From: Actinomyces sp. Marseille-P3109
GTDB taxonomy: Bacteria; Actinomycetota; Actinomycetes; Actinomycetales; Actinomycetaceae
Assembly (NCBI RefSeq): GCF_900323545.1
Contig: NZ_OOHN01000008.1
Span: 701,941 to 765,940 of the forward strand
Length of the DNA: 64,000 bases
Reading direction: 5' to 3'
The notes below the pieces were generated by a model. The model did not search any database. It was not told where the DNA came from and saw only the letters and a program-made list of their open reading frames with translations. The position numbers were made by a program, and so were the translations under genes. Shown here piece after piece: positions 8,093 through 17,294 of this stretch. Positions within the stretch are counted from its first letter, which is position 1; each line of letters opens with the position of its first letter.

Positions 8093-8461
8093 GTGCGCAT
8101 CGGAGAGTTTGCCCGACAGGCGGGCGTCAGCCCCCGTTCCCTGAGGCACTACGAAGAGGCCGGTCTGCTCGTCCCTGCCCGGACCTCCGCCGGATACCGG
8201 GACTACAGCCCGAAGGACCTCGACGCCGTTGCACGCATCCGGCCGATCCTGGCCACCGGCCTCGGCGTCGCAGCCGCCCGGCGTTACCTGGACTGCGTCG
8301 AGGTCGCCGGTGACGATCGAACCGTCTCCATCACCATGTGCCCCAACCTACGTCGCGAGCTTGAGACGGTCGAGGAGCGGATCGCCCGGCACCGCAGTCG
8401 CCTGGCTTGCGAGCAGGACGCCCTCAACCGCTTCAGGGCTGCGGCTCGGGAAGAGGAGTGA
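8093..8461 (+). CDS. MerR-family transcriptional regulator
   Basis: A 122-residue regulator: N-terminal MerR helix-turn-helix with wing (IGEFARQAGVSPRSLRHYEE, then AGLLVPARTSAGYRDYSP), a linker and a C-terminal dimerisation coiled coil (RRELETVEERIARHRSRLACEQDALNRF). The effector domain is minimal; a Cys in ITMCPNL is the only obvious thiol. GTG 8093 is chosen because AAGGAG at 8081-8086 spaces 6 nt to it. It probably controls the divergent hydrolase gene. Confidence 0.88.
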   Translation: MRIGEFARQAGVSPRSLRHYEEAGLLVPARTSAGYRDYSPKDLDAVARIRPILATGLGVAAARRYLDCVEVAGDDRTVSITMCPNLRRELETVEERIARHRSRLACEQDALNRFRAAAREEE

Positions 8462-8611
8462 GGACGACACCGCTCAAACCCCAGTGGGCCCTCCGCCGAC
8501 GTGACCGGTCTCGCCCGCCCGTGGGGCGGACGCCGACGGGCCCCGCTGCCCCTGGGCGATAGGCTGTGCCCCGGCACCAGGAAGCACGAGTAGGAAAAGA
8601 GCACTGCCGCG

Positions 8612-11581
8612 ATGTCAGAGAGAACCGCACCGGGCGAGTCCGACACCCCCTACCGCTACACGGCGGAGCTGGCGGAGTCCATCGAGACCGCCTGGCAGGA
8701 CCACTGGGAGGCTGAGGGCACCTTCAACGCCGACAACCCCGTCGGCGCCCTGGCCGGGCCCGGCGCGGACAAGGAGAAGTTCTTCCTGCTGGACATGTTC
8801 CCCTACCCCTCCGGCAAGGGCCTGCACGTGGGCCACCCGCTGGGCTACATCGCCACCGACGTCGTCGCCCGCTTCACCCGCATGACCGGCAGGAACGTCC
8901 TGTACACGATGGGCTACGACGCCTTCGGCCTGCCCGCCGAGCAGTACGCCGTCACCACCGGCCAGCACCCGCGCATCTCCACCGAGGCCAACATCGCCAA
9001 CATGCGCCGCCAGCTGCGCCGCCTGGGCCTGTCCCACGACCCGCGCCGCTCCCTGGCCACCATCGACGTCAACTACGTGCGCTGGACCCAGTGGATCTTC
9101 CTGCAGGTCTTCAACTCCTGGTTCGACCCCGAGGCCCCGCGCCGCGACGGCCGCGGCAAGGGTGCGGCCCGGCCGGTTGCCGAGCTGCGCGACAAGCTCG
9201 CCTCCGGACAGGTCCCCGTCCCCGGCGACCACGACTGGAACTCCCTGAGCGCGGCCGAGCAGGCCGAGGTCATCGACTCCTTCCGCCTGGCCTACGTCTC
9301 CAACGCCCCCGTCAACTGGTGCCCCGGCCTGGGCACGGTGCTCGCCAACGAGGAGGTCACCGCCGAGGGCCGCTCCGAGCGCGGCAACTACCCGGTCTTC
9401 AAGCGCAACCTGCGCCAGTGGATGATGCGCATCACCGCCTACGGCGACCGTCTCGCCGAGGACCTGGACACCGTGGACTGGCCCGAGAAGGTCAAGCTCA
9501 TGCAGCGCAACTGGATCGGCCGATCCGAGGGCTCCGAGGTGACCTTCGCGGTGCCCGGGGCCGGTCAGGACGCGTCGCTGGGCGTCTACACCACCCGCCC
9601 CGACACGCTCTTCGGCGCCACCTTCATGGTCGTGGCCCCCGAGCACCCCATGCTGGGCGGCGTCGACTCCTCCGCCTCCGTGCGCACCGATGCCCAGATC
9701 GCCGATGACGCCGCGGCGCTGACCGTTCCGGCCGCCTGGCCGGAGGGCACCAAGGAGGCCTGGACCGGCGGCTACGCGACCCCCGCCGAGGCCGTGGCCG
9801 CCTACCGCGCCCGGGCCGCTGCGACGTCGGACGCCGACCGCACCGACGAGGGCCGGGTCAAGACCGGTGTCTTCACCGGCTTCTTCGGCATCAACCCCGT
9901 CAACGGCGGACAGGTGCCGGTCTTCGTGGCCGACTACGTCCTCATGGGCTACGGGACCGGCGCCATCATGGCCGTGCCCGCCCACGACGAGCGCGACTAC
10001 GCCTTCGCCACCAAGTACGACATCGACATCATCCAGACCATCGGCCCGGCCGACGACCCCCACGGCGTCGACCTGAGTGCCCAGGCCTACACGGGCGACG
10101 GCGTCGTCGTGAACTCCGCCCAGGGCGACCTGGACATCAACGGCATGAGCAAGGACGAGGCCAAGGCCACCATGATCGGCTGGCTGGAGGCCAAGGGCGC
10201 CGGCCGCGGCGCGGTCACCTACCGCCTGCGCGACTGGCTCTTCTCCCGCCAGCGCTACTGGGGCGAGCCCTTCCCGATCGTGTGGGACGAGGACGGCGGC
10301 GTCCACGCCCTGCCCGAGTCCATGCTGCCGGTCGAGCTGCCCGAGGTCACCGACTACTCGCCGCGCTCCTACGACCCCGACGACGCCGACTCCTCCCCGG
10401 AGCCGCCGCTGGGCAAGGCCACCGAGTGGGTCGAGGTCGAGCTCGACCTGGGCGACGGCCCCCGGACGTACTACCGCGAGACCAACACGATGCCGCAGTG
10501 GGCCGGTTCGTGCTGGTACGAGATGCGCTACATCGACCCCACCGATGAGAACGCACTCGTCGACCCGGCCAACGAGGCCTACTGGATGGGGCCGCGCCCC
10601 GAGGCCGGTAACGTCTCCGGCGGCACCGACCTGTACGTCGGCGGCGTCGAGCACGCCGTCCTGCACCTGCTCTACTCGCGCTTCTGGCACAAGGTCCTGT
10701 TCGACCTGGGCCACGTCTCCTCCTCCGAGCCCTACCACCGCCTCTTCAACCAGGGCTACGTCCAGGCCTACGCCTACACCGACTCCCGGGGCCAGTACGT
10801 TCCCGCCGACGAGGTCGAGGAGGTCGCCGCCGAGGACGGCACCACCACCTACCTCTGGCAGGGGAAGCCGGTGCGCCGCGAGTACGGCAAGATGGGCAAG
10901 TCCCTGAAGAACATCGTCACCCCCGACGACATGTACGAGGCCTACGGCGCCGACACCTTCCGCGTCTATGAGATGAGCATGGGGCCGCTCGACGCCGATC
11001 GTCCGTGGGACACCCGCGCCGTCGCCGGCAGTCAGCGCTTCCTGCAGCGACTGTGGCGCAACGTCGTCGACGAGACCACCGGCGAGCTGACGGTGGTCGA
11101 CGAGCTCGCCGACGAGCAGACCCGCCGGCTCGTGGCCAAGACGATCGTGGGCGTGCGCGAGGACTACGAGGGGATGCGCCTCAACACGGCCATCGCCAAG
11201 CTCATCGTCCTCAACAACCACCTCACTGGACTCAGCGCGGTCCCGCGCGAGGCCGTCGAGGCACTCGTGCTCATGACGGCGCCCGTGGCCCCGCACATCG
11301 CCGAGGAGATCTGGAAGCGCCTGGGTCACGAGCACTCGCTGGCCCACGAGGACTTCCCGGTCGTGACCGACGAGTCCCTGCTGGCCGCCGACAAGGTCAC
11401 CTGTGTCGTCCAGGTCAAGGGCAAGGTCCGCGACCGCATTGAGGTCGACCCCGGCATCTCCGAGGACGAGCTGGAGAGTCTGGCTCTGGCCGCCCCCGGC
11501 GTCATCCGCACCCTGGACGGGCGCGGTGTGCGCAAGGTGATCGTCCGCGCCCCCAAGCTGGTGAGCATCGTGCCAGAGTGA
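8612..11581 (+). CDS. leuS: Leucyl-tRNA synthetase
   Basis: A 989-residue class I aminoacyl-tRNA synthetase charging tRNA-Leu. The HIGH motif is HVGH (residues 72-75) after [10 protein letters not shown], a large editing (CP1) domain follows with TTRPDTLFG, and KMSKS appears as KMGKS (760-764). The C-terminal anticodon-binding part is complete. At 989 residues it is longer than the E. coli enzyme (860), with inserts between residues 165-200 and within the CP1/leucine-specific region, as is common in high-GC Gram-positives. ATG 8612; ribosome site AGGAAAAGAG is somewhat distant. It ends before a clear hairpin terminator. Confidence 0.98.
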   Translation: MSERTAPGESDTPYRYTAELAESIETAWQDHWEAEGTFNADNPVGALAGPGADKEKFFLLDMFPYPSGKGLHVGHPLGYIATDVVARFTRMTGRNVLYTMGYDAFGLPAEQYAVTTGQHPRISTEANIANMRRQLRRLGLSHDPRRSLATIDVNYVRWTQWIFLQVFNSWFDPEAPRRDGRGKGAARPVAELRDKLASGQVPVPGDHDWNSLSAAEQAEVIDSFRLAYVSNAPVNWCPGLGTVLANEEVTAEGRSERGNYPVFKRNLRQWMMRITAYGDRLAEDLDTVDWPEKVKLMQRNWIGRSEGSEVTFAVPGAGQDASLGVYTTRPDTLFGATFMVVAPEHPMLGGVDSSASVRTDAQIADDAAALTVPAAWPEGTKEAWTGGYATPAEAVAAYRARAAATSDADRTDEGRVKTGVFTGFFGINPVNGGQVPVFVADYVLMGYGTGAIMAVPAHDERDYAFATKYDIDIIQTIGPADDPHGVDLSAQAYTGDGVVVNSAQGDLDINGMSKDEAKATMIGWLEAKGAGRGAVTYRLRDWLFSRQRYWGEPFPIVWDEDGGVHALPESMLPVELPEVTDYSPRSYDPDDADSSPEPPLGKATEWVEVELDLGDGPRTYYRETNTMPQWAGSCWYEMRYIDPTDENALVDPANEAYWMGPRPEAGNVSGGTDLYVGGVEHAVLHLLYSRFWHKVLFDLGHVSSSEPYHRLFNQGYVQAYAYTDSRGQYVPADEVEEVAAEDGTTTYLWQGKPVRREYGKMGKSLKNIVTPDDMYEAYGADTFRVYEMSMGPLDADRPWDTRAVAGSQRFLQRLWRNVVDETTGELTVVDELADEQTRRLVAKTIVGVREDYEGMRLNTAIAKLIVLNNHLTGLSAVPREAVEALVLMTAPVAPHIAEEIWKRLGHEHSLAHEDFPVVTDESLLAADKVTCVVQVKGKVRDRIEVDPGISEDELESLALAAPGVIRTLDGRGVRKVIVRAPKLVSIVPE

Positions 11582-11642
11582 CCGGGGAGATCGCTCCGAC
11601 GGCGTGGCTCACGGGCGCGCCGGAGTAGCGGAGGAGCAGCAC

Positions 11643-11681
11643 GCGGGGCTGCACGGACTATTCCGGTCGGTGCAGCCCCGC
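11643..11681. terminator. Hairpin terminator between convergent leuS and the HerA-like gene
   Basis: GCGGGGCTGCAC (11643-11654) pairs perfectly with GTGCAGCCCCGC (11670-11681), loop 15 nt; flanking GCAGC/GCTGC bases extend it. It lies 61 nt after the leuS stop and just before the stop of the minus-strand gene, so it can serve both. Confidence 0.75.
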
Positions 11682-11694
11682 TGCTGTGCCGGGC

Positions 11695-13740
11695 TCAGCG
11701 GCGCCTCAGGGTGCCGAAGATGGAGCGCGTGATCTCGCGGGTGATCTGGCGACCCACCGAGCCGATGGTCTTCTCAACCTCCCGCTGACGGCGCTCGGCG
11801 GCCCTCTCCGCCTCGCGCTGGCGGCGCTGGGCCTCCTTGACGGCCTCGCGCTCCAGGCGCTCGGCCTCCTTCTGACGCTGAGCCGCCTGGCGGGCGGCCT
11901 CCTTCTCCGCCGCCTTCTGGGCGGCGGCGTCGGCCTTGGCCTGCTCCTTGGCCGCCTGCTCGGCGGCGCGGGCGGCCTCGGCGGCCTCGGCATCGGCCTG
12001 GACCCGCTGGGCCAGCAGCTCGTAGGCGGACTCGTTGTCCACCCCGGTGGCGTACTTGGGCTTGAGCGGGGAGGAGGCCAGCACCTGGTTGACCGTGCCG
12101 TCCTGGGCCGGCCCCATGACGGCGGCGGGCACGTTGATGATCACCGGTGCCACCGGGGCCGGGCGTCCCTTCTCATCCAGGACGCTGACGACGGCCTGGC
12201 CGGTCCCCAGCGACGTGAGTACCCGGCTGAGGTCCACCGGGCTGACCGGGAAGGTGGAGACCGCCTTCTTGAGGTTGGCGGCGTCGGCCGGGGTGTGGGC
12301 GCGCAGGGCGTGCTGGACGCGGCTGCCGAGCTGGGCCAGGACCTCGTCGGGAACGTCCGTGGGGGACTGGGTGATGAAGACGATGCCCACGCCCTTGGAA
12401 CGGATGAGCCGCACCGTGCGCACCACGGCCTCCAGGAAGGCCTTTGAGACGCCGGAGAACAGCAGGTGGGCCTCGTCGAAGAAGAACACCATGGTGGGCT
12501 TGTCCGGGTCGCCGACCTCAGGGAGGGTCTCGAAGAGCTCGGCGAGCAGCCACATGAGGAAGGTGGAGAACAGCGTGCCCTGGGACTGGATGTCCGCCAG
12601 CTCCAGTGCCGAGATGACGCCCCGCCCGTCGGGCGAGACCCGCATGAGGTCGCGCACGTCGAGCGCCGGCTCACCGAAGAAGGCCTCACCGCCGGCGGCC
12701 TCCAGGGCGGCGATCTCACGCAGGATGACCCCGGCCGTCGCGGCCGAGACCCCACCAATGGTCTTGAGCTCCTCCTTGCCGGCGTCGGTGTTGGTCAGGT
12801 AGTCGACGACGGCGCGCAGGTCCTTGAGGTCCAACAGGGTCAGCCCCTGGCTGTCCGCCCAGTGGAAGACGAGCTGGAGGGCGGAGGCCTGCGTGTCGTT
12901 GAGGCCCAGGACCCGCGAGAGCAGGATCGGCCCGAACTCGGTGACCGTCGTGCGGATCGGGGTGCCGCTGATACCGCCGCTGGAGTCGCCTCCGCCGAGG
13001 TTGAACAGCTCGATGGGGAAGGACTGGCCCTTCCAGTCCTGGCCGGTGGAGCCGATCCGGGAGGCGATCTTGTCATTGGAGGCTCCCGGCTCGGCCAGGC
13101 CGGTCAGGTCGCCCTTGACATCGGCGAGAAACACCGGCACGCCAGCGCTGGACAGGCCCTCGGCCAGGAGCTGGAGCGTGCGGGTCTTGCCGGTGCCGGT
13201 CGCGCCGGCCACCAGGGCGTGCCGGTTGAGCAGTCCCAGCGGGATGCCGACCGACAGACCCTTGACCGCACCCGGCTCGCCGCCGGAGAGCGTGTCGAGG
13301 TAGGTGCCCACCGGCAGGGTGGGGGAGGAGAAGCCGTAGCCGGAACGCACCTGGGCCGTGTAGGCGGCCTCCTCGGCCGGGGGAGTCACCGCTGCCTGAT
13401 CGATCTGAGGAGCTTCTTCGCTCCGAGGCGCGGTGTCCTCCTGAGCCTGCGCAGCAGCAGGGGCCTCGGAGGCCGCCGGAGCCGCACCAGGATCTGCCGG
13501 AGGCATGGCCTCGGCCGGCTCCGCGGGGGCTGTCGCCGGAGCGTTCACAGCGGGTGCTGCAGCCGGCTCTGTACCGGAGTCGCCAACTGATTCGGTCGGG
13601 ACCGCATCGGCAGCGGCAGGACTGGAGGCGATAGCGGCGTCGAGGGCGGCTTGAGCGGCGGCGGCCTTGGCTGCGGCGGCTTCGGCGGCGGCTTGAGCGG
13701 CCTCGGCCTTGAGGCGTGCGATCTCAGCGGAGTCGGTCAT
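11695..13740 (-). CDS. HerA-like ATPase, DUF853 family
   Basis: A 681-residue protein. Residues 1-140 are Ala/Glu/Pro-rich low complexity. The ATPase core has Walker A GATGTGKT (near 178-185) and Walker B MVFFFDEAHLLF, and matches the HerA-type DNA-translocase/helicase C-terminal family (DUF853, E. coli YjgR-like). The last 110 residues form a strongly charged coiled coil (Ala/Lys/Glu/Arg repeats such as EAERLEREAVKEAQRRQREA). Cellular role is not established for the family. ATG 13740 follows a -10 TACGAT (13747-13752) by 6 nt, so the transcript is likely leaderless. Confidence 0.85.
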   Translation of the reverse strand: MTDSAEIARLKAEAAQAAAEAAAAKAAAAQAALDAAIASSPAAADAVPTESVGDSGTEPAAAPAVNAPATAPAEPAEAMPPADPGAAPAASEAPAAAQAQEDTAPRSEEAPQIDQAAVTPPAEEAAYTAQVRSGYGFSSPTLPVGTYLDTLSGGEPGAVKGLSVGIPLGLLNRHALVAGATGTGKTRTLQLLAEGLSSAGVPVFLADVKGDLTGLAEPGASNDKIASRIGSTGQDWKGQSFPIELFNLGGGDSSGGISGTPIRTTVTEFGPILLSRVLGLNDTQASALQLVFHWADSQGLTLLDLKDLRAVVDYLTNTDAGKEELKTIGGVSAATAGVILREIAALEAAGGEAFFGEPALDVRDLMRVSPDGRGVISALELADIQSQGTLFSTFLMWLLAELFETLPEVGDPDKPTMVFFFDEAHLLFSGVSKAFLEAVVRTVRLIRSKGVGIVFITQSPTDVPDEVLAQLGSRVQHALRAHTPADAANLKKAVSTFPVSPVDLSRVLTSLGTGQAVVSVLDEKGRPAPVAPVIINVPAAVMGPAQDGTVNQVLASSPLKPKYATGVDNESAYELLAQRVQADAEAAEAARAAEQAAKEQAKADAAAQKAAEKEAARQAAQRQKEAERLEREAVKEAQRRQREAERAAERRQREVEKTIGSVGRQITREITRSIFGTLRRR

Positions 13741-14102
13741 GGTGCCATCGTAAACGCCGAACCTGCCAGAGCGCTGCCCCAGGCGTGTCAAAGGCCTGAT
13801 GTGTCCGAGGAGCCACTCCCCGCTCCTTGTTCGTGGGCGCCTCACCGGCGCGAATGCCATTGACCATGACAAACGGCGAGAACTGTGGTCCTCGCGCAGT
13901 TTCAGACGCTGTGGGAGACGGGTACTCGGTAGACTAAGGTAGCCTCTGGGTTCGAGAGTACTGAGACCACGCGTCCAGCTCCGCACTTTCACCCGTCCCC
14001 TGTGCCGTGAGGTCTGCCCATCCCCATGTTGCCCCCTGCGTCGTCGTACCCGGATGTGCCGCGACTGCGGAGCCGGTTGCTGCTTCCAGCCCGTAGGATC
14101 GG
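13741..14102. other. Divergent intergenic region, 362 bp, no gene seen
   Basis: Holds the promoters of the HerA-like gene (TACGAT at 13747-13752, minus) and of the glycosyltransferase gene (TAGGAT just before its ATG). Short open frames here have no recognisable protein character. No tRNA or repeat was found. Confidence 0.5.
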
Positions 14103-15380
14103 ATGAGCGCCATGCGGATCGCCTTCTTCATCGACGACTACCTGCCCTCCGTCCACGGAGTAGCCACCTCCACCGCCACCTTCCGGGCGTCCCTGGAGCG
14201 CATGGGCCACGAGGTCTACGTGGTGGCGCCCAAGGCCGAGGGCCACGAGGAGACGGACGACCACATCATCCGCCTGCCCTCCTCGCGCTACTACGTCTTC
14301 GACAGTCGCGAGGTCGCCACCATCTACCCCGGTCTGGCCAGGCGCTTCGACGCCTACGACTTCGACATCGTCCACAGTCAGACCCAGTTCAGCCTGGGGG
14401 TTCTGGCCCACTGGGTGGCCAAGCGCCAGGACATCCCCCACGTCACCACCATTCACACCCTCTACACCGAGCTCATTGACGACTACCCGCTGGCCGTGGT
14501 CTCCGGACTGCTGGCCCTGTCCGTCGCCTTCCCCGTGGCGCTCAAATCGCTGCCGGTCCTGCCCCGACCCCACCGCGACTCCATCAAGCACCTCAACAAG
14601 CGCGACATGAAGACGGCGCTGTCCCGGCAGGGATGGCGGCTCACAGCGGCCTTCGCCAACAAGTGCGACGCCTGTCTGTCTCCCTCTCAGCACCTGGCGC
14701 AGATCCTCATCGACGACGGCGGCCTGACCGCCCCCTGCATGGTGCTGCCCAACGGACTGGACTCCAGCCGCTACCGGCGGGCCCGCGCCGTCGACTCGCC
14801 CGTTGCCAAGGCCCCCGGCGAGAAGATCATCATCTGCGTGGCCCGCCTCAGCCCTGAGAAACGACAGATGACGCTCATCGAGGCCATGCCCCACCTCGCG
14901 GGCATGCCGGTCAAGCTGGTGCTGGTGGGGCCCGGCCCCTCCCAGGAGGAGCTGGCTCAGCGCGCCGAGGAGCTCGGAGTCGCCGACCGCGTGGTCCTGG
15001 CCGGCAAGCGCTCGCCCGAGGAGGTGGCCGCCCTGCTCAAGCAGGCCGACGTCTTCTCCTTGGCCTCCTACCACTTCGACAACCAGCCCATGGTGTTCCT
15101 GGAGGCAGCCGCCTCCGGACTGCCGATCGTCTACTGCGACGAGCGGATGACCGAGTGCCTCACCGAGCGCAACGCGATCCTCACCGACGGGATCGAGGGG
15201 GAGGACTTCGCCCGGGTCTTCGCCTCACTGCTGTCCGACGACGACCGGCTCGCCGAGCTGTCCGACGGCGCTGTGGAGGCGGCCCGGCAGTTCGACTCCG
15301 AGACGATGACCAAGCGGCTCACCGACCTCTACAGCGACCTCCTCATCTCCCGCAGCGCTCGACAATCTGGCAACGGTTAG
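14103..15380 (+). CDS. Glycosyltransferase family 4 (GT-B), MgtA/PimB-like
   Basis: A 425-residue GT-B retaining glycosyltransferase. The N-terminal acceptor domain opens MRIAFFIDDYLPSVHGVATS, with the Gly/Val-rich nucleotide fold of lipid glycosyltransferases; the C-terminal donor domain has VARLSPEKRQ, LVGPGPSQEEL and the E-x7-E-type region VFLEAAASGLPIVY. Homologues glycosylate diacylglycerol or phosphatidylinositol at the membrane face; the acceptor here is not known. TAGGAT lies three bases before ATG 14103 and twelve before the in-frame ATG 14112, so the true start is uncertain by three codons. Confidence 0.85.
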   Translation: MSAMRIAFFIDDYLPSVHGVATSTATFRASLERMGHEVYVVAPKAEGHEETDDHIIRLPSSRYYVFDSREVATIYPGLARRFDAYDFDIVHSQTQFSLGVLAHWVAKRQDIPHVTTIHTLYTELIDDYPLAVVSGLLALSVAFPVALKSLPVLPRPHRDSIKHLNKRDMKTALSRQGWRLTAAFANKCDACLSPSQHLAQILIDDGGLTAPCMVLPNGLDSSRYRRARAVDSPVAKAPGEKIIICVARLSPEKRQMTLIEAMPHLAGMPVKLVLVGPGPSQEELAQRAEELGVADRVVLAGKRSPEEVAALLKQADVFSLASYHFDNQPMVFLEAAASGLPIVYCDERMTECLTERNAILTDGIEGEDFARVFASLLSDDDRLAELSDGAVEAARQFDSETMTKRLTDLYSDLLISRSARQSGNG

Positions 15381-15462
15381 CCGTTAGCCAGGGGGCCCGG
15401 CCGGCGCCATGACGGCCGGAACCTGTCTGATGAGCGTGAGGGATGCCGATAAGGTAGGCAGC

Positions 15463-16332
15463 ATGTCGCTCGCCCTCGTCACCGACTCCGCCGCCTGCCT
15501 GACGGAGTCCTTGGTGCGTGACCGCGCGATTGAGGTGGTCCCGCTCCACGCCGTCCCCGCTGAGGACGGCGGGCACGGCACCACGTCGCGCCCCAGCGTC
15601 GAGGAGCTGGCGGAGGCCTACCGCCGTGCGGCTCAGCGAGCCGAGGAGGTCCTTGCTGTCCACATCTCCTCGACCCTGTCCGGAACCCTGGACAACGCCC
15701 GCATCGCCGCAGCGCGGCTCACCGATGAGCACGGGAGCACCGGGCAGGGCGGGACAGAGAGGCGCAGGCGTCCGCAGTGGCTGCGCGTCGTCGACTCCGG
15801 CACCAGCTCCGGGGCGCTGGGTCTCGCGGTTCTGGCCGCCACTCGTGCCCACGACGCCCGCCGCGGTGCGGCACTGGCTCAGGCCAGCACGGCCCGCTCC
15901 TACCAGTACTTCATCGTCGAGGACCTGGGCCGACTGGCCCGCTCGGGACGGATCGACCGCACCACCGCACGCCTGGGCGGGGCGCTCGGAATACGGCCGG
16001 TCCTGGCCCTCACCCGCGACGGGATCCGTGCGGTGGAGACCGTGCGCGGAGCGGCCCGCGCCAGACGGCACCTCATCGAGCAGGCCGTTCGTGCCGCAGG
16101 CGGGACCGCCCTGTCCGGACCCAGGCACCCCGCCGACCCGGTGCGCCTCGTCATCCAGGGCGACGACGCCGACATGCTCGAGCAGCTCGAGACCGACCTG
16201 CAGGAGGCCATGGAGGAGGCGGGAGCCATCGTCACCGAATTGCTCACCCTCCCGATCGACGAGGCGACCCGCACCCATGTGGGACCCGGTGCCCTCGGCA
16301 TCGCCGTCGCCCCCGACCTCCGATCCCACTGA
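15463..16332 (+). CDS. DegV-family fatty-acid-binding protein
   Basis: A 289-residue DegV domain protein: N-terminal LALVTDSAACLTESL, the HISSTLSGTLDNARIAA lipid-carboxylate-binding motif, the DSGTSSGALGLAV motif and the conserved YFIVEDLGRLARSGRI. The C-terminal THVGPGALGIAV is also diagnostic. Family members bind fatty acids and act as FakB partners of the FakA kinase; no fakA lies nearby. ATG 15463 comes 7 nt after TAAGGT (15450-15455), indicating a leaderless message. Confidence 0.92.
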   Translation: MSLALVTDSAACLTESLVRDRAIEVVPLHAVPAEDGGHGTTSRPSVEELAEAYRRAAQRAEEVLAVHISSTLSGTLDNARIAAARLTDEHGSTGQGGTERRRRPQWLRVVDSGTSSGALGLAVLAATRAHDARRGAALAQASTARSYQYFIVEDLGRLARSGRIDRTTARLGGALGIRPVLALTRDGIRAVETVRGAARARRHLIEQAVRAAGGTALSGPRHPADPVRLVIQGDDADMLEQLETDLQEAMEEAGAIVTELLTLPIDEATRTHVGPGALGIAVAPDLRSH

Positions 16333-16340
16333 ATGACGAG

Positions 16341-16364
16341 GGGCACGGACACCTCACCGTGCCC
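16341..16364 (+). terminator. Hairpin after degV
   Basis: GGGCACGG (16341-16348) pairs with CCGTGCCC (16357-16364) across an 8-nt loop, starting 9 nt after the degV stop. No U-tract follows, as is common in high-GC actinobacteria. Confidence 0.6.
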
Positions 16365-16487
16365 ACAGCGCCATACGACGGTCCCACAACGACGCCCGGT
16401 TGCCACAGGCGGCCGGACGCGCCCCCTCTCCACAGGGCAGCCGGACCATCCGCGCGGCAGACCCGCTCACCACCTACCGTCACAGTC

Positions 16488-17294
16488 ATGAGCGCCAGGA
16501 GAGGTATCGGGAACCGGTCCCTGGACGACCTTGTGCGCATGGCCTGCTCAGCCGATCCCGAGGAGCCCGTTTGCCGGCCGCGACGCCTGGCAATCGCACC
16601 ACGAGCGGCCATGGTCGCCGGCGCCGTTCTCCTCGTCCTGGCTCTCGTCCTGGCACTGCGGACCGTCCTGTCCTCCACCGGCTCCGGCAGTGAGACGGCC
16701 CCGGCCACCGCCGCCGCGGGGACGGCCGCATCGATACGGTCACAGGCCCCGGCCACGGTACCCGTCACTGCACCAGTCACGGCTCGGGGCGGCGCCGTAC
16801 CAGGCGGTTCCACCGCCGGAGTCGGCAACTTCTTCGTCCACGTCACCGGGGCGGTCGCCAGACCGGGCGTCGTGACGCTGCGGGCGGGAAGCCGTGTCGC
16901 CGACGCCGTCGACGCCGCCGGCGGAGCGACCGCGGACGCGGACACCGAGCAGCTCAACCTCGCGCGTGTCCTGAGCGACGGCGAGCAGATCCGGGTGCCG
17001 CGCGTCGGCGAGGTCCTGCCCGATCCCGCCCCTCAACTCACCGGGACCGCCGGCCCCGGGGCGGGAGCAGCCTCGGGCAAGCCCGGCGATGGCGGCGCCT
17101 CAGGAACGGTCAACATCAACACGGCCTCCGCCTCCGAGCTGGAGAAGCTGCCCGGCATCGGTCCGGCCCTGGCCCAACGGATCGTGGAATACCGTGACTC
17201 CCACGGGCCCTTCGCCAACGTCGACGCACTCACCGACGTCCCCGGCATCGGAAAGGCCAAGCTGGAGGCCCTGCGGGAGCAGGCCACCGTATGA
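16488..17294 (+). CDS. comEA: ComEA-like DNA-binding competence protein
   Basis: A 268-residue bitopic protein: cytosolic N-terminus, one span near residues 45-65 (MVAGAVLLVLALVLALR), a Ser/Thr/Pro/Ala linker, a SLBB domain (FFVHVTGAVARPGVVTLRAGSRV) and a C-terminal double helix-hairpin-helix (VNINTASASELEKLPGIGPA ... DVPGIGKAKLEALRE). ComEA binds incoming duplex DNA at the cell surface and hands it to ComEC. ATG 16488 is 7 nt after TACCGT, so it is probably leaderless. Its stop overlaps the comEC ATG by 4 bp. Confidence 0.93.
   Translation: MSARRGIGNRSLDDLVRMACSADPEEPVCRPRRLAIAPRAAMVAGAVLLVLALVLALRTVLSSTGSGSETAPATAAAGTAASIRSQAPATVPVTAPVTARGGAVPGGSTAGVGNFFVHVTGAVARPGVVTLRAGSRVADAVDAAGGATADADTEQLNLARVLSDGEQIRVPRVGEVLPDPAPQLTGTAGPGAGAASGKPGDGGASGTVNINTASASELEKLPGIGPALAQRIVEYRDSHGPFANVDALTDVPGIGKAKLEALREQATV

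Noticed and set aside
8615..11347. A 910-codon open frame on the minus strand opposite leuS
   Set aside because: Its residues are the Gly/Ala/Val/His-rich shadow typical of high-GC antisense frames; the plus-strand frame is a complete LeuS.
13925..13965. tRNA-like GGTTCGA and a DtxR-box-like AAGGTAGCCT sequence
   Set aside because: No acceptor or D-arm pairing for a tRNA; the supposed metal box lacks one base and its second half.
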